Shown here in pieces: positions 11,135 through 21,609 of a stretch of DNA of 64,000 nucleotides; positions within the stretch are counted from its first letter, which is position 1, and each line of letters begins with the position of its first letter. Below the pieces are notes generated by a model, which was given only the letters and a program-made list of their open reading frames with translations, was not told where the DNA came from and did no database searches. Made by a program: the position numbers and the translations under genes. The DNA comes from Hypericum androsaemum. Taxonomy: Eukaryota > Streptophyta > Magnoliopsida > Malpighiales > Hypericaceae. Location of the stretch: positions 1,736,001 to 1,800,000 of the forward strand of contig OZ023185.1 of NCBI GenBank assembly GCA_963995505.1, in the 5' to 3' direction.

Positions 11135-14100
11135 ATGGGGTGCGTGTTCGGGAAAGAAGCCGGCGGGACGGGTCTCGAGGAAGGGAGGAGAGAGAAGCGG
11201 GACGCGGCGGCGGTTAGGAACGAGAGGAGGAAGGAGGGGGAGGACAATGGGGATAGGAACGGCGCAAGCGAGGCCGCTTCGACGGCGGAGTGGCGGCGGC
11301 CGGAGGTGGAGGAAGATGACGACGGAGATGACCGGAGCGTGAAGTCCAGGGGGGAGGGCGAAGGAGGGAGAAGCAGGCGGCGGAGGCACCGGTCTTCGCG
11401 GCCGAACCCTAGGCTTAGCAATCCGCCGAAGAGCCTCCACGGCGAGCAGGTCGCCGCCGGATGGCCGTCCTGGCTCTCCGCCGTCGCCGGGGAGGCTATC
11501 AACGGCTGGACCCCTCGCCGCGCCGATTCTTTTGAGAAGATTGATAAGGTTTTTTAAGACACGTGTTCAAATGTGGAAAGAATCTTAAGAGGATCTATAG
11601 TTTAACTAACTTAAATCCTTCACCTGATTTATCTATTTTTTTTCTACTTTTGTTTTTTTTGGCATATTTCAGATTGGACAAGGGACGTATAGTAATGTGT
11701 ATAAGGCTCGGGATACGATAACGGGGAAGATTGTAGCGTTGAAGAAGGTACGGTTTGACAACTTGGAGCCGGAGAGTGTGAAGTTCATGGCCCGGGAGAT
11801 TCTAATCCTACGCCGTTTGGACCATCCCAATGTTGTAAAATTGGAAGGCTTGGTAACGTCCAGAATGTCGTGTAGCTTGTACCTCGTGTTCGAGTACATG
11901 GAGCACGATTTGGCGGGGCTTGCAGCAAGCCCCGCCATCAAGTTCACCGAGTCTCAGGTGGTGTAGTTGTTATGATTCTAGTTGCGCGCTTGGTGATTGG
12001 TTTTGAGCTTGTTCTTAGTTGTGAGTGTGGTTGCAGGTCAAGTGTTACGTGCACCAGCTGTTATCTGGCCTGGAACACTGTCACAACCGGCATGTGCTGC
12101 ATCGTGATATTAAGGGGTCTAATCTTCTGATTGGGAATGACGGAATTCTCAGGATTGCTGATTTTGGGTTGGCTTCCTTTTACGATCCTAATCACAGGCA
12201 GCCAATGACGAGTAGAGTGGTCACACTATGGTATCGACCGCCAGAGCTTCTGCTTGGTGCCACGGAATATGGGGTTGGGGTTGACCTTTGGAGTGCCGGA
12301 TGCATTCTTGCCGAGTTGCTTGCTGGAAAGCCTATCATGCCTGGCCGTACAGAAGTAAGTTGATATTTTGGCCAAATTAGGAGCTGAACTCTGTCTCGGA
12401 CTTTATTCTAGTAGAGTTCTATTATTCTTTCATGTTTTGTACTCGCTCTTCTAGGTTTCGCTTGGACAACTTAAATGGCTGTATTTTTTTTTTTTTGGGT
12501 AAGTTAAATGGCTGTATATGAGAGAGGATATTCGTCATTGATTATTTGGCTGAAGTCAAATCTTGCTACTAATGGTGGAGTTCATGCTTCTTTTGTTTCA
12601 TTTCCATGTATAGGTTGAACAACTACACAAGATCTTTAAATTATGTGGCTCTCCTTCGGACGATTATTGGAAGAAGTCAAAGTTGCCTCATGCGGCCATA
12701 TTCAAGCCCCAACAGTCTTATAAACGTTGTATAGCAGAGACATTTAAGGACTTTCCTCCATCATCATTGCCATTAATTGAAACACTTCTTGCAATTGACC
12801 CTGCTGAACGTTTCACCGCCACTTCTGCATTAAGGAGCGAGGTACCATTCCTGCATTTGCACTGCACTGTTCAAATTGCGATATTTCATTTTGAATTTTT
12901 GGAGGCCAGAGAGAACCCTTGTTATAGCATGTGCATTTAGTCTTTATACCTAATCTTGCCTCGTTTATCTCAACTTCAATGATATCTTACGTGAAAAGGT
13001 TGATGCAAGAGAAATACTGTTTACTTAGTCGTGCCTGGGGATTCACCTTTTTCCAGCTTAAGCTTACTATAATGACTAGGGATGGTACTCTGCTTAATAA
13101 GTAATGAATACTATGCTTTTGCCATCAAGAATCCTTTCCCTTTGTTGGGCTATCAATTCAAAGTGTTGGGTGATATCCATTGCACGGCGATCCTTGGATT
13201 AGTATCATGTATGATTTATATGTGCAAGGCAAGCTCCTTGAGCTGAGTCCATAGTGTAGCTTGCAATTATCATCTTGCCGACCATCAATTCTGCTATGCC
13301 TAGCATGCGCCTTAGCTTCACAATAGCCTGGTTTCATTAAAGATACTTGTTGTGCCTGAGCCTTATGCAAATCTATCTCAAACAGTTCTTTACTACCAAG
13401 CCTTATGCTTGTGATCCTTCTAGTCTTCCGAAGTATCCTCCAAGCAAGGAGATGGATGCTAAGTTGCGGGATGAAGAAGCTAGAAGGTCTGGTCACCTTT
13501 AACTCTGTTGTTCAACCTCTAACTTTTGTATATGTTCCAACAATTACTGTTTTATATCTTTGTACTGTCTTCACGAAAAGAATAATGTCGACTTTTCAAA
13601 ATCGCTAACATGGTTTGCTAGATGCCCATTAGTCTATCATATTTCACATTTCTCATTGCCAGTAAATAAAGCCAGATCAAATATTTCCTCTTGCAGATTG
13701 AGAACTGCTGGAAAGGGTAATGCTGATGGTGTCAAGAGGGTACGGCCTCGAGATAGAGCTGTGAGAGCATATCCGGCTCCAGAAGCTAATGCTGAGCTTC
13801 AAGCTAATCTTGATGTATGTATTTCCTCAACCTTTTCCCTGTTTGCTCTTTTGAAGACAAGTTACGATAAGCTCATTAGACTATGGATTTCCCTTTGTTT
13901 GGCTTTTTTAGCCAATTTCCAACCGCAAAGACTTCTTGATCTTTCATTGGGAGTAACCATGAGCAATAAAGATCACTAACGAACCAATAATGCTGTAAAC
14001 TTTTGAAGGCAATTTCCCAATAGGATGTGTCAGTTGTGCATGTCATGCTAGGGAATTGCTTCTCTATGTGCTTCCATCTGCATCCTTGCCATGAATTTCC

Positions 14101-14431
14101 CGAGTCATCTCTCTAACATATCCTCATCTTGGCTACTATGTAACAGAGACGGCGCCTAATAACTCATTCAAATGCAAAGAGCAAGAGCGAGAAATTTCCT
14201 CCACCACACCAAGATGGAACTCTTGGTTATCCTTTGGGCTCTTCACATCACATTGATTCAGCTTTTGATCCCCCTGATGTCCCATTCAGTTCCACAAACT
14301 TCTCGTATACAAAAGCACCTATCCATACTTGGTCTGGCCCGTTGGTAGATCCATCAGCCAATAGTTTCCCTAAGAGAAAGAAACAGAAGGATAGAAGTTC
14401 GGCTCGTGTCAAGGAGAAAGAAGGCATATGA
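11135..14431 (+). CDS. CDK-like Ser/Thr protein kinase (At1g54610-type), N-myristoylated
   Basis: Seven exons join in phase: 11135-11548, 11673-11957, 12037-12354, 12614-12841, 13386-13486, 13697-13814 and 14147-14431, giving 582 residues. The protein starts MGCVFGKE, a myristoylation and palmitoylation signal, followed by a basic, charged tail of about 130 residues. The kinase domain starts at IGQGTYSNVYKARD, with the lysine of VALKKV, the cyclin-facing helix EPESVKFMAREI (not PSTAIRE), the catalytic VLHRDIKGSN, ADFGLA, and the T-loop SRVVTLWYRPPELLLG. All catalytic residues are intact. The C-terminus is basic and low in complexity. This matches the plant plasma-membrane CDK-like family close to CDKC. 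Substrates are unknown. The last exons rest on family resemblance (YPPSKEMDAKLRDEEARR) and on phase. Confidence 0.88.
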
Positions 14432-15301
14432 CGTGTTCAGACTTCCTATTCGGGAAACCGCTATTACTTGACATCTTTCATGTATGCATATCCGGGAAAG
14501 CCAGTTCAATTGCGAGGAGAGGTAATATATCAACATATTCGTTTTCTTGCCTGTTATCAATTGTTTTGAATGGCGATAAGCTCTTTCAGAATTGTATATG
14601 CTTGATACCCTTTTTCTTACCTTTCTTAGAAGACAGACACAGTGCTTATTGTATTTTCTTGGACACTTCAAATATTTAAGAGTTACTCTGTATTTATGTC
14701 CTCAGATTCTACTCTGTTACATCTGTTCTCAAGACCCTTCTCTTTCTTGCTTGGGAATCCTATCACCGCGACGATCAGCAGATTGCTTGACATTTTTGCA
14801 TCCTCATTTTTCTCTTGACTTGATCACTTCCTGACTTAGTGGTGAATAAACTGGAGAGGTTGCGCCGGTTGATTCCTAGCGCGTTTTATACGCGTACTTG
14901 CAGTTCCAGAAGTAGGACGAGAAGATAAGGTGAAGATTAAGACTTGCTGGTCGTGCTTATTCATTCATTCTGTTTCTGAAATGTTACACTAGAAGAATCC
15001 AGGTCCTAGAAGGGTAGTTAAAAGAACTTTGGACAGATAGTTGGAATGGCAGTTAAAAGGGAGAAAAGTTGTTGTGCCTCAAAGGTAGTTGCAGAAGAAA
15101 ATCACGGAACTTGCTAGAATTCGGTTTACGTGTTGCTTTCCTACAGTTAAAGTCGAAGCCTTCCACAGTAGAACTAGCATTTGCTTGGCTTTTATATACC
15201 CAACCAAACTGAAACCAGAGAGTTGCATAAAACCCCTAGCTGCATATATACTATCTTTGCTAGCACAGGTCCATTGTTGGTATCGAACGAGGTTTGTTGA
15301 A
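14432..15301. other. 3' region of the kinase gene and leader of the Gly/Pro-rich gene
   Basis: Probable 3' UTR sequence, possibly spliced, follows the kinase stop. From about 15080 it likely passes into the promoter or 5' leader of the next gene. No separate coding signal was found. Confidence 0.4.
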
Positions 15302-15917
15302 ATGAGACCCCCTGGTCCCCCTGGCGGGCCTGGAGGACCCTGGCCTCCCGGTCCCGGAGGACCGGGTCTGGGTCCTGGATTGGGTCCTCCGGGACCTTGG
15401 CCTGGTCCTGGCTTGTTTGGTGGTTGCTTCGAAGGCTTGTTTGCTTCCATATCATCTTGGTCAGTTTTTTCACCTCTATCTGTCCGTGTTAGTTTCATGC
15501 ATTTCTGGCTATGCGACTCCTAAGACATTTGACATCAACATCCTTGATACGGACAACGTTGATCCCAATTGATGGAGATAAGATATGTGCGCTCTTAAAT
15601 TTTATTTTCGATGGTTAAGATCTCGACATGATTCATAGATTTACAACACGTCTGACATTCGGGCACTCCGTACTGATTTTCATAAGTTTTCTGCTTTGCA
15701 TGACAGCTTCTACACATTGTGCTGTTGCTGGCTATTGCAAGACTGTTTTATGGGTCCACCAATACCTGGGCCTGCTCCTTTCCCTACAGCTCCAGGCCCA
15801 ATAGGAGGTCCACCTGGGCCTGCACCTTTCGGTCCAGCTCCAGGCCCACTAGGTGGTCCACCTGGGCCTGCACCTTTTGGTCCAGCTCCAGGCCCACCTG
15901 GGCCTCCTCCTCCATGA
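15302..15917 (+). CDS. Small Gly/Pro-rich protein with a central Cys-rich hydrophobic module
   Basis: Two exons (15302-15459 and 15707-15917) join in phase to give 122 residues. The first 40 residues are PGPPGGPGGP-type repeats. A central stretch reads GGCFEGLFASISSC, then FYTLCCCWLLQDCF, with the first Cys of the second part made by the splice itself. The tail is three near-identical blocks of GPAPFGPAPGPLGGPPG type. The Cys cluster in a hydrophobic setting resembles the CYSTM (cysteine-rich transmembrane) modules of small stress-related plant proteins, though the match is by eye. The splice is supported because it unites two halves of one hydrophobic Cys module and because both flanking parts have the same unusual composition. 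Function is unknown. The minus-strand frames here are mirror images of the repeats. Confidence 0.7.
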
Positions 15918-16620
15918 TGACGTGTCCAATTCTCGAACACGAAATCAATGTAGACCCAAGTATCAATAAAGACGAACAGGTTAGGCCCAAGATGGTTCAG
16001 TTTTCTATTTGTGATGAAATTTAAAAGAAATTGCGATCAATTATATCACAATTGTAGAACTCAATTGTTTTTCATTATTACGCGTAATATGTGTCGTGAT
16101 CCTAATCATCGATCTAATTACAAGGCCCACGTAATTAAAATTGTTTTTTCTTCTGTTCATATTTACGGTTGCGTGTTATACTGTCTCTTTTTTCACACGT
16201 TTTGCAAATTATCCCATGATGAGATTACCAAGTAATTATTTGCAATTTTTGAAAAAAGAGACATTATTTGTAATTTTGTAAATGTGAAAAATTTATATAT
16301 ATTTATCGTCTTAAGATTTTCGATTAGATATAAACATTCTAATAAAATATTATAGTGGGTTGATCTCATACTCATTGTTGTTCTTACATGAGATCGTACA
16401 AATTTCTACCTCATATACTTTGATTGAGAGGCATGTTGAGCCGATTAAAATAATAGTGTACTTATTTATAAGCATAAAAAAGTTACCTATTTATATTTTT
16501 TTTAATATAAAAATTTTAATATTACGGTATTGGGATAAATGATTTGCAACTATTAAATCTAGGTTATCCGTTTGGCGCCGTGGACGACCCGAAATTGGTA
16601 CACAACCAGAGACATGTTTA
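15918..16620. other. Intergenic AT-rich region
   Basis: Probable 3' UTR of the preceding gene, then AT-rich DNA with no recognised feature. Confidence 0.5.
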
Positions 16621-16626
16621 TATAAT

Positions 16627-17218
16627 GGGAAAATTACTTTGTAGTCCCTCGAATTTGTTTAAATATACTCAAAAGTTTCCATGTTTGCAAAATACACGCC
16701 AACATCTCTCTAGTTTGCTTTTATTATACTTTCGGGTACCAAGCGCACGTTAGCAGCTCTTTTTTTCATTTTTGTCAATGAAATGACTGAAATACCCTTT
16801 AAAAAAATGCTTACATCATCTCTTCTTCTTCGTCCTATTACACAACAACTCGCACCCCCCTCCTCCACTCCATCCTACAGAACCAAAACCCAACTCAGAG
16901 CTCGAACTTCTTCTCCCTGGGGCCACTGTTCCTACTTTTCATGTTCTTTTTATGTTATCTATTTTGAATTAGTATTGATTAGTTCGGTGTGGATATTGGA
17001 GCGGTTGGGAGAGGTAGAAGAAGATATGACGTAAGCAGTTTTTTGTTTTTGTTCTAAGGGTATTTTCGTCATTTCAATGACAAAAAAAGAAAAAACACAT
17101 TGAGGGACCCGAAAGTATAATAAAAGTAAATTAGAGAGACGCCGGCGTGTATTTTACAAACAGGGAAGACTTTTGAGTATATTTAATCAAATCCGAAGGG
17201 CTACATAATAATTTTTCC
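16627..17218. mobile_element. Long-TIR element, probable non-autonomous Mutator type
   Basis: About 125 bases at the left end (GGGAAAATTACTTTGTAGTCC onward, through the fragments AAACTTTTGAG and TTATACTTTCGGG in either orientation) recur inverted at the right end (about 17085-17218), with point differences and small gaps. TATAATGGG stands at both borders (16621-16629 and 17219-17227). It is a 9-bp direct repeat whose last GGG may overlap the element's own terminus. The core shows no transposase. Short open frames inside, such as 16783-17034, have no family resemblance. Confidence 0.72.
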
Positions 17219-17227
17219 TATAATGGG

Positions 17228-18189
17228 AAAATGGCGAATAAACATTTGGACTTATCGATAAACATTATTGCGACCTGCCTTATTAATAAAATAGCCACAC
17301 ACAACAATTTATTAAAACACTTTTCCCCTTTTCCCACATTAGATCACATCACATGATTTTTTTCCCCAAAAAAAAGATTGGAATTATTCTTATCCACGAA
17401 ATAAAAGAAAAATCTATATTTGGTCAACTTGAGAGATAAGGCTGTGGCGGTAATCAAATGGCGAATCGAAAGGCACCAAGAACTTGCAGCGTAGCCTGAG
17501 TCAGCAGGCGGCCATCTTTTCACTGGGTTGGCCCCACGTGTCATGGGATCCAATTCTTCATCGTTGATGTTCGTTGAATAACTAATAAATTTTTTTGAAA
17601 GAAAGAAGGAAGAACTAATAAATTAGGCTTGGCATCGTTGGCACCACCAGGTGTCTCTCTATCCCTCAATATATTTTTTTTATACCGCTTAGTATTTGAT
17701 CTAGTAGATTAACTAGTCTAAATTTTAGTAGGTAAAATTTTTAAAAGATGATAAAATTATTTTGACTGTTACTAGTTCGAACTCAATATTTATTAATTTA
17801 AATATAATATATTCTCACAAATTAATCTAATTACTTGTTAGTCGGAAATATATATGGTTAAATGACTTCCCGATTTTTCCTTGGTTGGATGAATGTATGG
17901 TTATGATTTTCCACAACCACAAAAGGAATAATGACGACCCTGCCTAACATGATGTCGAAGGCTTCCGATCCACTAGCTACTCCTCGATTTGGCTCTAATT
18001 AAAAAGTGCAAATTTGAAGGGAAAGGGGGAGAGGATACATTATCCAAAATATTGAAGTTAGGTGCACAAGTCAAACATAGTCGTTACCAAAATGTTTCCC
18101 ACAATTGGTAACATTCTAGCAAAATTTGCATCGAAGCCATACTCTGTCGCTTAGAAATTTATCTTTATTTTTAGCGCATCTTTATCTTC
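17228..18189. other. Intergenic, no gene seen
   Basis: AT-rich DNA with scattered short A-runs. No coding or repeat structure is convincing. Confidence 0.5.
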
Positions 18190-18194
18190 TGTAT

Positions 18195-18471
18195 TGTCAA
18201 AGTATCCCGCCTTACCTGCTGTCCGGATTTCTAGCTCACGTAATGGAGGCTCCCAGATGATAACTGATTCCCGTACCTTGCTCTCCAAGATCACGTTCGG
18301 CTCACTAGCAGCACTCAATGTTGACAATTTCCTTTAGTTTGTTATTCATGTACCTACAATTTAGCTAATTAGTTTCCTTCTTGTATTATATATATGTACT
18401 GCAACAGAGGGAAAGAAAAAGAGTCGGAGAATTCAATTTCCTTCTCCAAAATCTATCTCTAATATTTCACA
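18195..18471 (+). repeat. 5' LTR of the TRIM element
   Basis: 277 bp with TG...CA ends. It contains the AT-rich block TATTATATATATGTACTG near its middle, a possible promoter. Confidence 0.9.
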
Positions 18472-18480
18472 TGGTATCAG

Positions 18481-18707
18481 AGCCGTTTAGGCACATCAAC
18501 GCCTAAAAACTCCTTCCATTTCTCCCGTGATTATAAGCCGGGTTGATTCAAAGCAACCATAGTCGTCACGACTCCAATCGAAGACATTCGTTTCCGATCC
18601 GGTGGCTCCAATGTCAATCAAAGCCATTTAGGCAAATCAACGCGTAAAAGTTCTTACTTCCTGTGACTACAAGTCAGGTTGATCAATAGCAGCCATGGCC
18701 GTCACTA
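18481..18707 (+). repeat. Diverged duplication inside the TRIM interior
   Basis: Segment 18481-18568 (GCC.TTTAGGCA.ATCAACGC...) recurs at 18621-18707 with many base changes, so the interior was partly duplicated long before the present insertion. Confidence 0.7.
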
Positions 18708-18867
18708 ATCCTACCGATGCGTCGCTCTCCAATCATCTCTCTCAGCTTCGATTGTCCTCGGAGCGGTGTTCCAATCTAATGGCGTCACTTCAAGCGTCTC
18801 GATTTCTTGTTCTCCAAGTTGGGGATTCTCGACATCCATTCACCTCGCTTTCCGACTTGCGGGGGGG

Positions 18868-19144
18868 TGTCAAAGTATCCCGCCTTACCTGCTGTCCGGA
18901 TTTCTAGCTCACGTAATGGAGGCTCCCAGATGATAACTGATTCCCGTACCTTGCTCTCCAAGATCACGTTCGGCTCACTAGCATCACTCAATGTTGACAG
19001 TTTCCTTTAGTTTGTTATTCATGTACCTACAATTTAGCTAATTAGTTTCCTTCTTGTATTATATATATGTACTGCAACAGAGGGAAAGAAAAAGAGTCGG
19101 AGAATTCAATTTCCTTCTCCAAAATCTATCTCTATTATTTCACA
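18868..19144 (+). repeat. 3' LTR of the TRIM element
   Basis: Same length as the 5' LTR and nearly identical. It is preceded by the polypurine tract. Confidence 0.9.
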
Positions 19145-19149
19145 TGTAT

Positions 19150-21609
19150 TAAGATTTTTTTTTTTGGTTAGGACATCTATTAGAATTATTTATATTTAGG
19201 ATATTCAATAGCGTTATTTTTTTCAATCATAGCCTAATTTTATATTTCTATTTAATGATTAGTCAGACATTACCAGATTTGGGCCTGATAAGCTCAATTT
19301 AGGACCGATCTGATTCACGAATAGACTAGTGGAAAAATTGAAATATTTTTGAAAAACAGGAGCAAAACCGACCAAGGGAAAAGAGATGGCATGCACGTCG
19401 AAAAATGGTATGCCGCGTCATAATAAAATGGTATGTCGTGTCAAGACAAAATGATATGCTATGTACAGCTTCTCTACTATATCTTTTGATTAATTTTTTA
19501 TTATAAGTATTTTTACATACCATTCGAATATACCATTCGATATAATTGGGCGTACCATTTGACATAACGGGTCATACCATTTGAACAATTGGACATAATA
19601 TTTGACATAATTGGACATACAATTCGATATAATTGGACATACCATTTGACGTAACCGGGTATACCATTTGACATAATCCGGCATACCATTTCAACATATC
19701 TTCAATTTATCTGAAAAAATAATAATTAATATTATCAAATTAATTATTTAACATGACATACCATTTGACATAATCGGGTATACCATTTGACATAACTGGA
19801 TAAATCATTTAACATAATCGGTTATACTATTTGACATAATCGGTCATACTATTTGACATAATCGGACATATAGTCGACATGACAGGACATACAATTTTCA
19901 CATAGAGAGAGAAAACTCAGAAAAATTTACACAAATTCACGTCAGGTTGAATAAAAATTAATTCCAATCTCCTACCTTTTTCCACTAATTTCCTCAATAA
20001 AATCTGAAAAATTCACGACGCCGTATAGCAGTCGAGGAAGGCGATCCCAAATCAGAAATCATTGTGTGTGAGAGAGAGAGAGAGAGACGGTGTCGGTGTC
20101 GGTGTTGGTGTCAGCATATTGCACTCTTCTTTCTTCAGCTCGCCTGCGTCGAAGCTCCACAGCGACGGTGAGATGATGACTCATGCGACCAAAAGAGGGA
20201 TGACTCGTCGGCGTCGAAGCTACAAGGCTTCCGACATCGACCAAAAGAGGGATGGTCAAATGACGGTGGGATCGATGATTCACCGGCGTACAACCTACAA
20301 GGTTTCCGGTGACAGTGACTCAGGCGACCAAAAGAGGAATCATTACTGTCACCAACTAGGACGACATCTGTACCAACACAGAGCTTGGTACAGATGCGGT
20401 AAGTCCCAAGATTAGCTCTCTAGAATCATGTCTCGCTTCACCCCTCCCGAACTGCAGCGGCACCGACGGGAGAAGAAGTCGGGGATGGAGAAGAGGTCGC
20501 CGGCAGAGTTCGTGGCGTAGTCGGAACCGACGAATAGGATCTGCGGGAGGGGAAGAAGATAATGGGAGGGGAAGAGTGCTGATTGACCAAAATACCACTG
20601 AGTAAATTTGAGGCGTTAGATCAGTGAGATTTTTATTGGGTCTGGCCCAATGGCTACCCTTCTATCCAGGGCGGGCCTGACAAGGTTTCTGAAGTCAAGA
20701 CTCAGGACCCAATATGTTCCGCAGTCAGACATTTATGTAACTGGGACCGCCGGACCGACCCAATAAGGTCATCACCTATTTTTGCCCTATATCGCGACCA
20801 ATCCAACCCATTTCTTTGATAATTTCCATGGCCTAAAAACGCCATCCACCTGGCCGGGTTTCACCCTAAACACGGGGTAAGTTCCAACCAGTTGTCAGCA
20901 ACCGATTTAACCATTTGAACCGGCCGCTTTTCACGGTTAAGCTGACTGGTCCGGCCAAAAAATATTTTTTTAATTATAAATTTGATGTTTGTATATTATG
21001 ATTTTAGCAATAAAATAGATACATTTATAAAAGTTACTATTTTAGTACTCAAATTAATATATAATATATATTAAAAAAATAATGTGTGACAAATCGGACC
21101 GAGTGCCCAATAAACGGTAAAAATCTTGAATCCGGATAGTTTTTGAAAACCATAATAATTTTACAAAAGAAAGAAACGTAACGCAAGAAAAGAGTCAAAG
21201 ACTCGATTATTATGCGGCTGAAATCTAGCAAGCCTCATAAAAAAAAAGGGAAGTTGGCAAGCCGAAATGCCGACACGTGCAGATACTTTTTCCAGCACTA
21301 CCATGATTGGGCCCACCAAGCCAACCATGTCTTTAAAAAGAATAACAAAAGCAGAGAAAAATCCGCCCCTTGATTTAGTGGAAACCAGATTTACCGACCT
21401 TATCCAAATCTCGATTCCATACTTGGAAACCCAATTCAAAGCTCCTCCCTCCGCCTTTAAAACCAGATCCGTAGATATCCAGATACACAAATTTATCCGT
21501 TTTTCTCCGTCTCCAGCTACAGATTCAAGTACCCTTTTCGCTGCTAGGCTCAAAGATTGTATCTTTTCGCTCAATTCTTGAAGCCTTTTTTTTTGTGGGT
21601 GGGAAGAAG
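19150..21609. other. Intergenic region with tandem repeats upstream of the beta-amylase gene
   Basis: It holds the degenerate ACATACCATTTGACATAATCGG array listed separately and an (AG)n run near 20070. A GC-richer unrecognised stretch lies at 20100-20600. The last 300 bases before the beta-amylase start are a likely promoter and leader, with TTTAAAA at about 21456. Confidence 0.5.
19505..19890. repeat. Degenerate tandem array, unit about 22 bp
   Basis: Variants of CATACCATTTGACATAATCGG follow one another for nearly 400 bases, broken by one AT-rich gap at about 19690-19750. Units differ from each other at several positions, so the array is old. Confidence 0.75.

Larger units (their letters stand above)
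18195..19144 (+). mobile_element. TRIM element (terminal-repeat retrotransposon in miniature)
   Basis: Two 277-bp direct repeats (18195-18471 and 18868-19144) begin TGTCAAAGTATCC and end TTTCACA. They differ at about three positions by eye. Directly after the first lies TGGTATCAGAGC, the initiator-tRNA-Met primer-binding site, and directly before the second lies a polypurine run (GCGGGGGGG). The whole is flanked by the exact duplication TGTAT (18190-18194 and 19145-19149). The 396-bp interior codes for no protease, reverse transcriptase or integrase. One short frame starting at 18695 has no recognised domain. Movement must have relied on another element's enzymes. Near-identical LTRs suggest a fairly recent insertion. 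Confidence 0.93.

Noticed and set aside
11098..11502. 134-codon minus-strand frame, Ser/Pro/Leu-rich
   Set aside because: Antisense shadow of the first exon of the CDK-like kinase.
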